This document shows, piece by piece, positions 1 to 8,860 of a DNA stretch of 64,000 nt. The notes below the pieces were generated by a model. It made no database searches, was not told the origin of the DNA, and saw only the letters and a program-made list of their open reading frames with translations. This DNA comes from Microbacteriaceae bacterium (GTDB lineage Bacteria > Actinomycetota > Actinomycetes > Actinomycetales > Microbacteriaceae), in contig JAHBTA010000004.1 of the NCBI GenBank assembly GCA_019638805.1, positions 186,001 to 250,000 of the forward strand, written 5' to 3'. How positions within the stretch are numbered: the stretch's first letter is position 1; the number at the start of each line of letters is the position of its first letter. The translations under genes and the position numbers were made by a program.

Positions 1-952
1 CCAGCGCGTACTTGCCCAGCATCCCGGCGTAGGCGGCCGTGCCGCAGGCGATCACGACGATGCGGTCGACCCCGTCGAGCAGCTCGCCGATCGCGGCGAG
101 CTCGGGAAGTGTCACCCGGCCGTCGTGCACGCGACCGAGCAGGGTCTTGGCGACCGCCTCCGGCTCCTCGCTGATCTCCTTCTTCATGAAGGACGGCCAG
201 CCGCCCTTCTCCGCCGCGGAGGCGTCCCAGGCGACCTCGAACTCGCGGGTCGGAACCTCGTTGCCCGCGAAGTCGGTCACCTCGACGCCGTCGGGCGTGA
301 TGGTCACGATCTGGTCCTGGCCGATCTCCATGGCGCGCTTGGTGTGCTCGACGAACGCCGCGACATCCGAGCCCAGGAAGTTCTCGCCCTCGCCGAGCCC
401 GATCACGAGGGGCGAGTTGCGCCGGGCTCCCACCACGACGCCGGGGCGGTCCTGGTGCATGACCAGGAGCGTGAAGGCACCCTCGAGGCGGGCCACCACG
501 CGGCGCAGCGCCTGCGTCAGATCGCCCGTCTCGCGGAACACCTCGCCCACCAGCAGCGCTGCCACCTCGGTGTCGGTCTCGCTCGAGAAGGTCTCGCCGC
601 GGTCGAGCAGCTCCTGCTTGAGCTCGGCGAAGTTCTCGATGATGCCGTTGTGGATGAGCGCGAGCTTGCCGCCGTCGCCCAGGTGCGGGTGCGCGTTGCC
701 GTCGGTCGGGCCCCCATGGGTCGCCCAGCGGGTGTGGCCGATGCCGGTGTGGCCGTCGTTCAGCGGCGCGGCGGTCAGGTCTTCCGCGAGGATGCCGAGC
801 TTGCCCGCGCGCTTGCGCGTGCCGAGCTCGCCGCCATCGGTGAGCACCGCGATGCCGGCGGAGTCGTAGCCCCGGTACTCGAGGCGTTTGAGGCCGCCCA
901 GCAGCACGTCGATGGTGCTGTTCGGGCCGACGTACCCCACGATTCCACACAT
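1..952 (-). CDS. glmS: Glutamine--fructose-6-phosphate aminotransferase, N-terminal part (cut by window edge)
   Basis: It makes glucosamine-6-phosphate from fructose-6-phosphate and glutamine, the first committed step to UDP-GlcNAc and peptidoglycan. The protein begins MCGIVGYVG, so Cys2 becomes the N-terminal nucleophile of the class II glutamine amidotransferase domain. The glutaminase motifs GIGHTRWATHG and HNGIIEN follow, and the visible part ends at the start of the first SIS isomerase domain (IVVIACGTAAYAG). About 317 of roughly 615 residues are present. The start is fixed by Cys2 and by a TAGAAT -10 seven bases upstream. It is divergent from coaA and lies near glmM, which performs the next step of the same pathway. 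Confidence 0.97.
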   Translation of the reverse strand, partial: MCGIVGYVGPNSTIDVLLGGLKRLEYRGYDSAGIAVLTDGGELGTRKRAGKLGILAEDLTAAPLNDGHTGIGHTRWATHGGPTDGNAHPHLGDGGKLALIHNGIIENFAELKQELLDRGETFSSETDTEVAALLVGEVFRETGDLTQALRRVVARLEGAFTLLVMHQDRPGVVVGARRNSPLVIGLGEGENFLGSDVAAFVEHTKRAMEIGQDQIVTITPDGVEVTDFAGNEVPTREFEVAWDASAAEKGGWPSFMKKEISEEPEAVAKTLLGRVHDGRVTLPELAAIGELLDGVDRIVVIACGTAAYAGMLGKYAL

Positions 953-959
953 GGGCTCG

Positions 960-965
960 ATTCTA
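960..965 (-). promoter_or_regulatory. Leaderless -10 (TAGAAT) of glmS
   Basis: TAGAAT on the minus strand ends seven bases before the glmS ATG. Transcription would therefore begin at or next to the start codon, and no Shine-Dalgarno sequence is needed. No clear -35 is visible. Confidence 0.55.
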
Positions 966-995
966 GGCGGGCGAGGCTGGGAGGCGCCGCGCGGC

Positions 996-1001
996 TAGAG
1001 T
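996..1001 (+). promoter_or_regulatory. Leaderless -10 (TAGAGT) of coaA
   Basis: TAGAGT is followed by seven bases and then the coaA ATG. This spacing supports the ATG rather than the GTG nine bases earlier, which overlaps the -10 element. Confidence 0.55.
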
Positions 1002-1008
1002 GGCCGTG

Positions 1009-1956
1009 ATGTCCGACCCCGCGTCCGCGAACGGTAACCCGACGCCGTTCCTCGAGATGGCGCGTCGGGACTGGGCGGAACTGGCCGCCGGCATGGAGGT
1101 CGCGCTCGACGAGTCCGACCTGAAGCGTCTTCGGGGCCTGGGCGATCAGCTCGACCTGACCGAGGTCGCCGAGGTGTATCTGCCGCTCAGCCGGCTGCTC
1201 AACCTGTACGTCGCGGGCGCCCGCGCGACGCGGGATGCGACCCAGGCCTTCCTGCGCCAGAAGCCCCAGCCCACGCCCTTCGTCATCGGCATCGCGGGTT
1301 CGGTCGCGGTCGGCAAGTCGACGACCGCGCGCCTGCTGCGCGAGCTGCTCTCGCGGTGGGACGACACCCCCAACGTCGAACTCGTGACGACGGACGGGTT
1401 CCTCTGGCCCAACGCCGAGCTCTCCCGCCGCGGCCTGCTGCAGCGGAAGGGCTTCCCCGAGTCCTACGACCGCCGCTCGCTCACCCGCTTCGTGGCGCGG
1501 GTCAAGAGCGGAGCGGACACGGCGACCGCCCCCGTCTACTCGCACCTGGTGTACGACATCGTTCCCGGCGAGCGCATCACGGTGCACCGCCCCGACGTGC
1601 TCATCGTCGAAGGCCTCAACGTGCTGCAGCCGCCCCTGTCGAGCGCGCGCATCGCGGTGAGCGACCTGTTCGACTTCTCGATCTACGTGGATGCCCGCAC
1701 GGCCGACATAGAGAAGTGGTACGTCGAGCGCTTCCTGCGCCTGCAGCGCGGGGCGTTCGCCGACCCGGAGTCCTACTTCCACCGCTACGCCTCGCTCAGC
1801 GAGCCGGAGGCCCGGGCGCAGGCCCGCTCGATCTGGGAAGAGATCAACGGCCCGAACCTCGAGCAGAACGTGCTGCCCACCCGGGCGCGCGCCGACCTCG
1901 TGCTGCGCAAGAGCGCCGACCACTCGGTGTCGACGGTTCTGCTGCGGAAGGTGTAG
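1009..1956 (+). CDS. coaA: Pantothenate kinase (type I)
   Basis: It phosphorylates pantothenate with ATP, the first and regulated step of coenzyme A synthesis, in the cytosol. The protein is 315 residues, the usual CoaA length. The P-loop GSVAVGKST is at about residues 97-105, followed by TTDGFLWPN, the conserved RKGFPESYD and the VEGLNVLQ segment of type I kinases. I chose the ATG because the in-frame GTG three codons earlier lies inside the likely -10. It is convergent with the deazaflavin-type oxidoreductase gene. A glmM-coaA-glmS neighbourhood is common in actinobacteria. Confidence 0.97.
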   Translation: MSDPASANGNPTPFLEMARRDWAELAAGMEVALDESDLKRLRGLGDQLDLTEVAEVYLPLSRLLNLYVAGARATRDATQAFLRQKPQPTPFVIGIAGSVAVGKSTTARLLRELLSRWDDTPNVELVTTDGFLWPNAELSRRGLLQRKGFPESYDRRSLTRFVARVKSGADTATAPVYSHLVYDIVPGERITVHRPDVLIVEGLNVLQPPLSSARIAVSDLFDFSIYVDARTADIEKWYVERFLRLQRGAFADPESYFHRYASLSEPEARAQARSIWEEINGPNLEQNVLPTRARADLVLRKSADHSVSTVLLRKV

Positions 1957-1982
1957 TTCCGCGCCCGGATCCCTCCCCCGGG

Positions 1983-2423
1983 TCAGGCCTCGATGCGCTC
2001 CAGCACGAAGACCGGGATGACGCGCTCGGTCTTCTCCTGGTACCCCGCGTAGTCCGGCCACGCCTCGACCGCACGCTCCCACCAGACGGCGCGCTCGTCG
2101 CCGTGCAGCTCGCGCGCCCGGTAGTCGTGCTTCTCGACGCCGTCCTGCAGCTCGACGTGCGGGTTCTTGACCAGGTTCCAGTACCAGACCGGATGCGTGG
2201 GCGCCCCGCCGCGGGACGCGACGACCGCGTAGGCGCCGTCGTGCTCGACGCGCATGAGGGCGGTCTTGCGCAGCATCCCGGTTTTGGCCCCGACGCTGGT
2301 CAGGACGATGACGGGCTTGCCGCGCAGTTCCGTCCCCTCGCGGCCCTCGGTGGCCTCGATGAGCTCGGCCTGCTTGCGGGCCCAGTCGGACGTGCTCGGT
2401 GCGTAATCCCCTACGAGTGGCAT
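1983..2423 (-). CDS. Nitroreductase family deazaflavin (F420)-dependent oxidoreductase, Ddn-like
   Basis: This 146-residue single-domain split-barrel protein resembles the DUF385/Ddn family, whose mycobacterial members bind F420 and reduce quinones or nitroimidazoles. Family-typical segments are [24 protein letters not shown], in the middle of the chain, and [17 protein letters not shown]. No signal peptide or membrane segment is visible, so it is probably cytosolic. The natural substrate cannot be told from sequence. A TAGACA -10 six bases before the ATG suggests leaderless expression independent of glmM. It is convergent with coaA. Confidence 0.85.
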   Translation of the reverse strand: MPLVGDYAPSTSDWARKQAELIEATEGREGTELRGKPVIVLTSVGAKTGMLRKTALMRVEHDGAYAVVASRGGAPTHPVWYWNLVKNPHVELQDGVEKHDYRARELHGDERAVWWERAVEAWPDYAGYQEKTERVIPVFVLERIEA

Positions 2424-2429
2424 GGGTCC

Positions 2430-2435
2430 TGTCTA
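2430..2435 (-). promoter_or_regulatory. Leaderless -10 (TAGACA) of the Ddn-like gene
   Basis: TAGACA lies six bases before the ATG, in the 48-base gap between this gene and glmM. It gives the gene its own promoter downstream of the rplM-rpsI-glmM group. Confidence 0.5.
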
Positions 2436-2471
2436 CCGAAGAGCGCGTCGTTTCGCTGGCCGGCGCCCGGA

Positions 2472-3836
2472 TCAGCGGGCCAGGCGTTCGCGCACGACCG
2501 CCGCGAGAGTCTCGCTGACCTCGCGGGCGACCCCCGCATCCGCCGCCTCGACCATGACGCGCACGAGCGGCTCGGTGCCCGAGGGCCGCAGCAGCACGCG
2601 GCCGCTGTCGCCCAGACGCGTCTCCGCGGCGCTCACGGCGGCCGCGATGGCGTCATCCGAGGAGAGCCGGTGGTGGTCGACGTCGCGAACGTTGACGAGC
2701 ACCTGCGGGTAGACCGTCATGACGGATGCCAGCTCGGCCAGCGACCTCCCGGTGCGCACCAGCTCGGCGGCCAGCATGAGCCCGGTGAGGATGCCGTCGC
2801 CCGTGGTCGCGTGCGAGGTGAAGATGATGTGCCCCGACTGCTCGCCCCCCAGGGAGAGCCCGTGCTCGCCCAGCGCCTCGAGCACGTAGCGGTCGCCGAC
2901 CGCGGTCTCGATCATGCGGATGCCGTGCTCTGCCATGGCGATGCGCAGGCCCAGATTGCTCATGACGGTCGCCACCAGGGTGTCGTCCGTCAGCATCCCC
3001 CGCTCGCGCAGCGAGAGCGCCAGGATCGCCATCATGCGGTCGCCGTCGATGATCGCGCCCGAGGCGTCGACCGCGAGGCAGCGGTCGGCGTCGCCGTCGT
3101 GCGCGATGCCCAGGTCGGCATGGTGCTCGAGGACGGCCGCCTGCAGCGCCTCCAGGTGAGTCGAACCCACGCCGTCGTTGATGTTGAGCCCGTCCGGGTC
3201 GTTGCCGATGACGGTCACGCGGGCGCCGGCATCCGAGAACGCCTGCGGCGAGACCGCCGCGGCCGCCCCGTTCGCGGCGTCGATCACGACGTGGAGCCCA
3301 TCCAGCCGGACGTCGAGCGCGCCGAGCAGGTGGATGATGTAGCGGTCCTCCGCATCGGAGAAGCGCCGGATGCGGCCCACGTCACCGCCTGTCGGCGTGA
3401 GCTTGGGCTCGGCGAGCGCCGCCTCGATGCGGTCCTCCACCTCATCGGGCAGCTTGGTGCCGCCCGCGGCGAAGAACTTGATGCCGTTGTCCGGCGCCGG
3501 ATTGTGGGAGGCCGAGACCATGACACCGAAGTCGGCCTCCACGGCGCCCACCAGATAGGCCGCCGCGGGGGTCGGGATGACACCCGCGTCGAGCACGTCG
3601 ACACCCGAACTTGCCAACCCGGCCGCGACGGCGGCGGAGATGAACTCGCCCGAGACCCGCGGATCGCGCGCGAGAACCGCCGTCGGGCGCTTTCCGGAGG
3701 CGCGCTGCGCGTCCGCGTGCCTGCCGCTGGTGAGCACGCGGGCCGCGGCCTGCGCGAGTCCCATGGCCAGGTCGGCGGTGATCACCTCGCCGTTGGCGAG
3801 CCCGCGGACACCGTCCGTGCCGAAGAGCCGAGGCAT
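2472..3836 (-). CDS. glmM: Phosphoglucosamine mutase
   Basis: It converts glucosamine-6-phosphate to glucosamine-1-phosphate for UDP-GlcNAc synthesis. At 454 residues it has the full alpha-D-phosphohexomutase layout: an N-terminal substrate loop ([12 protein letters not shown]), the phosphoserine loop VSASHNP with catalytic Ser near residue 110, the metal loop DGDADR, the sugar-binding GGEQSGHI, and the C-terminal phosphate loop [12 protein letters not shown]. It starts 13 bases after rpsI, so it is probably read from the rplM-rpsI promoter. Ribosome and cell-wall synthesis are therefore linked here. glmS, the preceding enzyme, is 1.5 kb away. Confidence 0.98.
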   Translation of the reverse strand: MPRLFGTDGVRGLANGEVITADLAMGLAQAAARVLTSGRHADAQRASGKRPTAVLARDPRVSGEFISAAVAAGLASSGVDVLDAGVIPTPAAAYLVGAVEADFGVMVSASHNPAPDNGIKFFAAGGTKLPDEVEDRIEAALAEPKLTPTGGDVGRIRRFSDAEDRYIIHLLGALDVRLDGLHVVIDAANGAAAAVSPQAFSDAGARVTVIGNDPDGLNINDGVGSTHLEALQAAVLEHHADLGIAHDGDADRCLAVDASGAIIDGDRMMAILALSLRERGMLTDDTLVATVMSNLGLRIAMAEHGIRMIETAVGDRYVLEALGEHGLSLGGEQSGHIIFTSHATTGDGILTGLMLAAELVRTGRSLAELASVMTVYPQVLVNVRDVDHHRLSSDDAIAAAVSAAETRLGDSGRVLLRPSGTEPLVRVMVEAADAGVAREVSETLAAVVRERLAR

Positions 3837-3849
3837 GTCGCCCGACGGA

Positions 3850-4356
3850 TCAGCGCTTGGAGAACTGCGACGCCTTGCGCGCCTTCTTCAGACCGGCCTT
3901 CTTGCGCTCGATCACGCGCGCGTCGCGCGTGAGGAAGCCGGCCTTCTTGAGGACGGGGCGGTTGTTCTCGCGGTCGATCTCGTTGAGAGCGCGCGCGATC
4001 GCGAGTCGCAGGGCGCCCGCCTGGCCGGAGGGGCCGCCGCCCGTGATCTTGGCGACCACGTCGTAACTGCCGAGCAGGTCGAGCACCTTGAACGGGTCGT
4101 TGATGAGCTGCTGGTGCAGCTTGTTCGGGAAGTACTCCTCGAGCGTGCGGCCGTTCACGGCCCAAGTGCCCGAGCCGGGCACGAGGCGTGCCCGCGCGAT
4201 GGCCTCCTTGCGGCGGCCGAGGCCGGCACCGGGAACGGTGAGCGCGGCACGCGGAGCGCGCGGCGCCTCCTCGGCCGGGGTCTCGGTCGTGAAGCTGCTG
4301 AGGTCGGGCGCGATGTCCCCGATGGTCTCGGGGGCGGTGTCGTCGATGTTCGCCAT
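3850..4356 (-). CDS. rpsI: 30S ribosomal protein S9 with N-terminal extension
   Basis: It is a small-subunit protein of the 30S head, and its C-terminal tail reaches the P-site tRNA. The 168-residue chain has the S9 core from about residue 47 ([44 protein letters not shown]) and the conserved basic end [12 protein letters not shown]. About 45 acidic, Pro/Thr-rich residues precede the core. The ATG is supported by an AAGGA Shine-Dalgarno eight bases upstream. It follows rplM by 29 bases, the usual L13-S9 pair. Confidence 0.97.
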   Translation of the reverse strand: MANIDDTAPETIGDIAPDLSSFTTETPAEEAPRAPRAALTVPGAGLGRRKEAIARARLVPGSGTWAVNGRTLEEYFPNKLHQQLINDPFKVLDLLGSYDVVAKITGGGPSGQAGALRLAIARALNEIDRENNRPVLKKAGFLTRDARVIERKKAGLKKARKASQFSKR

Positions 4357-4385
4357 GATTCGGTGTCCTTGGGAGCTTCGGGCGC

Positions 4386-4832
4386 TTACTGCGCGACCTG
4401 GGTCAGGGTGTAGGTCGTGGGCTGCTGGGCCGCGTGCGGGTGCTCGGCGCCCGCGTAGACCTTGAGCTTCTTGAACTGGGCGCGGCCCAGCGAGTTCTTC
4501 GGCAGCATGCCGCGGATGGCCTTCTCGACCGCGCGGGTCGGGTGCTTCTCGAGCATCTCGACGTAGCTCTGCGCCGAGAGACCACCCGGGTAGCCCGAGT
4601 GGCGGTAGGCCAGCTTCTTCTCGAGCTTCTGGCCGGTCAGCGCCACCTTCTCGGCGTTGACGACGATCACGAAGTCGCCCATGTCCATGTGGGGAGCGAA
4701 GGTGGCCTTGTGCTTGCCGCGCAGCAGGGCTGCCGCGTGGGAGGCCAGACGTCCGAGCACGATGTCGGTCGCGTCGATGACGACCCACTCGCGCTTGATG
4801 TCCGCCGGCTTGGGGCTGAACGTACGCGTCAC
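4386..4832 (-). CDS. rplM: 50S ribosomal protein L13
   Basis: L13 is an early-assembly protein that binds 23S rRNA. The 148-residue chain shows [43 protein letters not shown] and [11 protein letters not shown], all diagnostic for L13. I chose the GTG that gives MTRTFSPK, because this matches the family N-terminus. The longer in-frame ORF would add about 36 unlikely residues. It heads the rplM-rpsI-glmM group after a 118-base leader downstream of truA. Confidence 0.96.
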   Translation of the reverse strand: MTRTFSPKPADIKREWVVIDATDIVLGRLASHAAALLRGKHKATFAPHMDMGDFVIVVNAEKVALTGQKLEKKLAYRHSGYPGGLSAQSYVEMLEKHPTRAVEKAIRGMLPKNSLGRAQFKKLKVYAGAEHPHAAQQPTTYTLTQVAQ

Positions 4833-4881
4833 GGTATGACCGCTTTCTGTCGAGGTGTTCGTGAATCCCGCTCCGGTGAGC

Positions 4882-4941
4882 GTTCGCGACCGAGGGGCGC
4901 GAACCCTGCGATGGAGGGCTTCGACGTTGCCGTTGGGCAAC
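4882..4941 (-). promoter_or_regulatory. Leader of rplM with two small inverted repeats
   Basis: The truA-rplM gap holds GTTCGCG/CGCGAAC arms (4882-4888 and 4898-4904) and a GTTGCC/GGCAAC hairpin with a four-base loop (4926-4941). Either could be an end-of-transcript structure for truA or an autoregulatory leader of L13. Sequence alone does not decide. Confidence 0.3.
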
Positions 4942-4950
4942 CTGTACAGA

Positions 4951-5793
4951 TTAGTCGATGGGTGGGTCCTGCGGCAAACCGCGCTTGCCGCGGGTCTGCT
5001 CCGCGCGCGCCGCGAGCTCGGCGTCCGGCGGGTACCCCACCTCCATGAGCGTGAGCCCCTTGGCCGGCATGACCCGGAACGCGCTCGTCCGCTCGCGCGC
5101 GTCCCGCAGTTCCGCCACCCGCTCGGGCGCGCCCACGCAGGCGCCGACCAGAGCCCTCACCATGCTGTGGCAGAACGCGTCCGCCCGCAGCCGGGCGATC
5201 AGAACGCCCTCGTCGTCGCGGCTCCAGTCGAAAGCCTGCAGCGTGCGGATCGTGGTGGCCCCCTCGCGCGGCTTGCAGAACGACGCGAAGTCGTGCAGCC
5301 CGAGCAGGCTCTGGGCAGCTTCGTGCATGGCCGCCGCGTCGAGCGCGCCCGGGTGCCACACCGTGTGCGAGCTGCGGCGCGGGTCATGCGCCGCCTCGTC
5401 GTCGGCGATGCGGTACTCGTAGCGGCGCCACAGCGCCGCGAAGCGGGCGTCGAAACCGTCCGGCGCGGTGCCGCTGCCGTGCACATGGATGCCGGACCCG
5501 GCTCCCAGGATCCCGTTCAGCCGTCGCGCGAGCGGCCCCCGAACCGACGCCGCCTGGCGGGGCGTCACGTCGAGGTGCGCCACCTGGCCCAGAGCGTGCA
5601 CGCCGACATCGGTGCGGCCGGCGACCACGAGCCGCGGAGGCTCCCCGGTGCGGCGGAACACGGTCGCGAGGGCGTCCTCCAGCTCGCCCTGCACGGTGCG
5701 CAGGCCGGGCTGCTTGGCCCACCCCGAGAAGCCCGTGCCGTCGTAGGCGAGGTCGAGCCGGATGCGCTCCGTTCGAGGGTCGCCGCTCTCCAC
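4951..5793 (-). CDS. truA: tRNA pseudouridine(38-40) synthase
   Basis: It isomerises uridines 38-40 in the anticodon arm of many tRNAs. The 280-residue protein shows [19 protein letters not shown] at the N-terminus and the catalytic segment [19 protein letters not shown], where the Asp of RTD is the nucleophile. The C-terminal [19 protein letters not shown] follows. The GTG start lies six bases after a TAGACT -10, so the message is probably leaderless. It is divergent from the acyltransferase gene. In relatives truA commonly follows rplQ directly, but here four kilobases of other genes separate them. Confidence 0.96.
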   Translation of the reverse strand: MESGDPRTERIRLDLAYDGTGFSGWAKQPGLRTVQGELEDALATVFRRTGEPPRLVVAGRTDVGVHALGQVAHLDVTPRQAASVRGPLARRLNGILGAGSGIHVHGSGTAPDGFDARFAALWRRYEYRIADDEAAHDPRRSSHTVWHPGALDAAAMHEAAQSLLGLHDFASFCKPREGATTIRTLQAFDWSRDDEGVLIARLRADAFCHSMVRALVGACVGAPERVAELRDARERTSAFRVMPAKGLTLMEVGYPPDAELAARAEQTRGKRGLPQDPPID

Positions 5794-5799
5794 GCGCTG

Positions 5800-5809
5800 A
5801 GTCTAGGCT
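5800..5809. promoter_or_regulatory. Overlapping divergent -10 elements of truA and the acyltransferase gene
   Basis: TAGACT on the minus strand (5800-5805) lies six bases before the truA GTG. TAGGCT on the plus strand (5804-5809) lies 17 bases before the acyltransferase ATG. The two hexamers share two bases, so the promoters should compete for RNA polymerase. Confidence 0.45.
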
Positions 5810-5826
5810 GGGCCGCGAACCCGACC

Positions 5827-7737
5827 ATGACATCCACCACTCGCGCCCCGAAGGCCGCCGGCTATCGAGTCGCCGGCCTCGACGGGGTGCGCGCCATCGC
5901 GGTCATCCTGGTCATCCTGTACCACCTGAGCCCCGGCGCGGTGGTCGGCGGGTACCTGGGCGTCGACCTGTTCTTCGTGGTCAGCGGGTTCCTCATCACC
6001 TCGCTCCTGCTGCGCGAGCACGCCGCGAACGGGAAGATCGCACTCGGCGCTTTCTGGCGCCGCCGGGCGCGGCGGCTGCTGCCCGCGCTGGGCGTGCTGC
6101 TCCTGGTGTGCTGCACGGCCGCCTACGCGGTCGGCGGCGATGTGCTGGTCGGCATCGGGTCGCAGGTCTTCGGAGCGGTGACCTTCAGCAGCAACTGGGT
6201 CTTCCTGGCGAATGCCTCCGACTACTTCGACGCCACGGCCCCGGAGCTCTTCCGCAACCTGTGGTCGCTCGCGGTGGAGGAGCAGTTCTACCTGATCTGG
6301 CCGCTCCTTCTCGTGCTCGTGCTGCTTCGCATCCCGCGCTGGGTGCGCGTGACCGCCCTCGTGCTGCTGGCCGCGGGCTCGGCCGTGTGGATGGCGACGC
6401 TCTGGGCGCCCGACGCCGCGACCCGCGTCTACTACGGCACCGACACGCACTTCTTCGGGCTGGCCATCGGCGCGGCGCTCGCCTTCGCCTCGGCGCGCTG
6501 GCCCGCGCATGCCCTGGAGTGGCCGAGATGGCAGCGCATCGCGCTGGGACTGGGCGGGCCAATCGCGCTGGGCGGCATCCTGGTGCTCTCGCTCGTCATG
6601 CGTGAGGATGCGCCCGATCCCTTCCTCGGAGGGCTCGCCGCGGTCTCGGTGCTCGCGACCGTGCTCATCGCGACACTGCTCGTTCCCGGTACTCCGCTCG
6701 CGCGGGCGCTGGACTGGCTGCCGCTGCGCTGGGTGGGCGAGCGCAGCTACGGCCTGTACCTGTGGCACTGGCCGGTGTACCTGCTCGTGCTCGCGGCGCT
6801 GCCCTCGTGGTCCCGCGAGGGGTGGAGCGGTTGGGCACTCGGCGGCATCGCGGCCGTCATCACGCTCGCCGCGGCTACCGCGTCGTACCAGTTCGTCGAG
6901 CAGCCGATCCGCCGCGGGGGCTTCCGCGCGGCGTGGGCGACCTTCGCGAGCTGGTTCGCCGGGGCGCGCCACGCCTTCGTCGCCGGCGTGTGGGTCGTCG
7001 TGCTGGTCATGGTCGGCGGCGTCGGAACGGTCGCGGCCATCAGCGCCGACCCGGGCCGGGGCGAGACCGAGTTGCTCGTGCAGGCCGGCCAGCAGGCGCT
7101 GGAGGAGGCGGCGGCGCAGGAGACGGCGTCCCCGACGCCAACGGGAACCGCGACTCCGGGAGCGGACGACCCGGGCGACGACGAGACCGACAGGCCACCT
7201 GAGCCGGTCGGCGGCGACCAGATCTCGGCCATCGGCGACTCGGTCATGCTCGCGGCCGCGCCGACGCTCCAGCAGCGCTTCCCCGGCATCCAGATCGATG
7301 CGGCCGTCTCGCGGTCGATCTATGTGGCGCCGGACATGATCCGCTCGCTTATCCGCAAGAACAAGCTGCGCAAGGTGCTCGTGCTCGCGCTCGGCACTAA
7401 CGGGCCCATCGACCGCGAGGTGCTCGAGGAGATCCGAGACCTCATCGGACCCGACCGCCAGATGGTGGTGGTCAACGTGCAGGCGCCGCGCTACTGGACC
7501 GACGGGGTCAACAAGACGCTGTCCGCGTTCGCGCTGTACTACCGAGACGTCGAGCTCGCGAACTGGCACGACGCCATCCAGCCGTCCCTCAACCTGCTCG
7601 CGGGCGACCAGATCCACTTCGGCTCCGCGGGTGCCGAGGTCTGGGCCACAACCCTGCGCGACGCCCTGCAGCGCCTCGCCGAGTTGCCCCCGCTCCGCGA
7701 CGACCGCGCGAACCAGTCCCTCCCCCAGCCCGTCTGA
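5827..7737 (+). CDS. OatA-like acyltransferase-3 membrane protein with C-terminal SGNH-type domain
   Basis: It is a probable cell-surface O-acyltransferase of the OafA/YrhL-OatA class. The first ~380 residues form the multispan Acyltransf_3 domain, with GLDGVRAIAVILVILYHL, GGYLGVDLFFVVSGFLIT, the RRRARRLLPAL loop and the WSLAVEEQFYLIWPLL signature. A Pro/Thr/Asp-rich linker precedes an extracytoplasmic SGNH-like domain with GDSVML (nucleophile Ser), GTNG and a late D-x-x-H (GDQIHFG). In OatA proteins this architecture O-acetylates peptidoglycan, but other surface glycans are possible. At 636 residues the length is usual. I chose the ATG close to the promoter and excluded a long in-frame upstream extension, because it overlaps truA and lacks family similarity. 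Confidence 0.88.
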   Translation: MTSTTRAPKAAGYRVAGLDGVRAIAVILVILYHLSPGAVVGGYLGVDLFFVVSGFLITSLLLREHAANGKIALGAFWRRRARRLLPALGVLLLVCCTAAYAVGGDVLVGIGSQVFGAVTFSSNWVFLANASDYFDATAPELFRNLWSLAVEEQFYLIWPLLLVLVLLRIPRWVRVTALVLLAAGSAVWMATLWAPDAATRVYYGTDTHFFGLAIGAALAFASARWPAHALEWPRWQRIALGLGGPIALGGILVLSLVMREDAPDPFLGGLAAVSVLATVLIATLLVPGTPLARALDWLPLRWVGERSYGLYLWHWPVYLLVLAALPSWSREGWSGWALGGIAAVITLAAATASYQFVEQPIRRGGFRAAWATFASWFAGARHAFVAGVWVVVLVMVGGVGTVAAISADPGRGETELLVQAGQQALEEAAAQETASPTPTGTATPGADDPGDDETDRPPEPVGGDQISAIGDSVMLAAAPTLQQRFPGIQIDAAVSRSIYVAPDMIRSLIRKNKLRKVLVLALGTNGPIDREVLEEIRDLIGPDRQMVVVNVQAPRYWTDGVNKTLSAFALYYRDVELANWHDAIQPSLNLLAGDQIHFGSAGAEVWATTLRDALQRLAELPPLRDDRANQSLPQPV

Positions 7738-7811
7738 CGCCGAGTTTGCGGTTTCCTCCCGAGATCGCCGCGAGTTCGCGCCCATCTCGGGAGGAGCGTG
7801 CGATCTCGGCG
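7738..7811. repeat. Nested palindromic element after the acyltransferase gene
   Basis: A perfect 12-bp inverted repeat (TCCTCCCGAGAT at 7754-7765, its complement at 7784-7795) is nested inside outer arms CGCCGAG/CTCGGCG (7738-7744, 7805-7811). It begins directly after the stop codon. It could act as a terminator, although there is no U-tract, or it could be a dispersed palindromic repeat. Confidence 0.5.
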
Positions 7812-7813
7812 CG

Positions 7814-7819
7814 TAGGCT
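7814..7819 (+). promoter_or_regulatory. Leaderless -10 (TAGGCT) of ligC
   Basis: TAGGCT lies six bases before the ligase ATG and directly after the nested palindrome. It gives the ligase its own promoter. Confidence 0.5.
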
Positions 7820-7825
7820 TCCGGG

Positions 7826-8848
7826 ATGGTGACGCCATTCGATCCGATTCCGGAGCCGATGCTCGCCAAGGCGGTCGCGGCGGTACCGGAGGATGACCGG
7901 TACTCGTTCGAGCCCAAGTGGGACGGGTTCCGGGCGATCGTCGTGGTTGCTCCCGATGGCGCGGTCGAGATCGGCAGCCGCGGGTCGAAGCCGCTCACGC
8001 GGTACTTCCCCGAGCTCGTGACCGAGTTCGCCGCCCAGCTGCCCCCCGGCACCGTCGTCGACGGCGAGATCGTCGTGCGCGCGGGCGAGGCCGGCGCCGA
8101 GCACCTCGCCTGGGAGCTGCTGTCGCAACGCATCCACCCGGCCCAGAGCCGCATCCAGCGCCTGGCCGCCGAGACCCCGGCCTCGTTCATCGGATTCGAC
8201 CTGATCGCCGAGGGGGGCGGCTCGCTCATGGACGTGCCGTTCGCCGACCGGCGGACGGCGCTCGAACGCGTGCTCGGCGCGGTGCGCGCGCCCCTTCACC
8301 TGTCGCAGACCACACGGGATGCCGCCCTCGCCCGCCGCTGGCTCACCGAGTTCGAGGGCGCGGGCCTCGATGGCGTGATCGCCAAGCCGCTCGATGCGCC
8401 CTACGAACCGGGCAAGCGCACCATGCTGAAGATCAAGCACGAGCGCACGGCGGACGTCGTGCTCACCGGGTACCGCATCCACAAGTCGGGGCAGGGGGTG
8501 GGGTCGCTGCTCGTGAGCCTCTACACCGACGCGGGCGAGCTCGTGCCGGTCGGCGGGGCCTCGGCCTTCTCGAACGCGCGGAGGCTCGAGCTCGTCGACG
8601 AACTCGCCCCGCTCGTCGACGGGGTCGGGGAGGGCGAGCGCAGCCGCTTCTCGTCGGGCAAGGACGTGTCATTCGTGAGGCTGCGGCCCGAGCGCGTGCT
8701 CGAGGTGCGCTACGACCAGATGGAGGGCTGGCGGTTCCGGCACGCGGTGCAGTTCCTGCGCTGGCGCGAGGACCGCGACCCGCGCTCGTGCACCTACGAC
8801 CAGCTGGACACGCCCGCCGCCTACGACCTCAGCGCGGTTCTGACCTAG
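7826..8848 (+). CDS. ligC: ATP-dependent DNA ligase, LigC type
   Basis: It seals nicks in duplex DNA using ATP. The 340-residue protein has an adenylation domain with motif I EPKWDGFRA (adenylated Lys near residue 31), the motif around VDGEIVV, GFDLIAEG, GLDGVIAKPL and the motif V region RTMLKIKHERTADVVLTG. An OB-fold domain ending in RVLEVRYDQMEGWRFRH follows. It has no LigD polymerase or phosphoesterase domains, so it is the stand-alone LigC form. It is convergent with the Prim-Pol gene (12-base gap), a pairing known from mycobacteria for gap and ribonucleotide repair. No Ku gene is in the window. Confidence 0.9.
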   Translation: MVTPFDPIPEPMLAKAVAAVPEDDRYSFEPKWDGFRAIVVVAPDGAVEIGSRGSKPLTRYFPELVTEFAAQLPPGTVVDGEIVVRAGEAGAEHLAWELLSQRIHPAQSRIQRLAAETPASFIGFDLIAEGGGSLMDVPFADRRTALERVLGAVRAPLHLSQTTRDAALARRWLTEFEGAGLDGVIAKPLDAPYEPGKRTMLKIKHERTADVVLTGYRIHKSGQGVGSLLVSLYTDAGELVPVGGASAFSNARRLELVDELAPLVDGVGEGERSRFSSGKDVSFVRLRPERVLEVRYDQMEGWRFRHAVQFLRWREDRDPRSCTYDQLDTPAAYDLSAVLT

Positions 8849-8860
8849 CGCGGTTCCTTC

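Noticed and set aside
1356..3932. Very long plus-strand ORF (858 codons) opposite glmM
   Set aside because: Arg/Ala/His-rich translation with no family motifs. It is an antisense shadow caused by high GC, and coaA, glmM and rpsI explain the region.
4855..5826. N-terminal extension of the acyltransferase ORF across truA
   Set aside because: The extension lacks similarity to the family and overlaps truA fully. A promoter and a good ATG lie at the conserved domain start.
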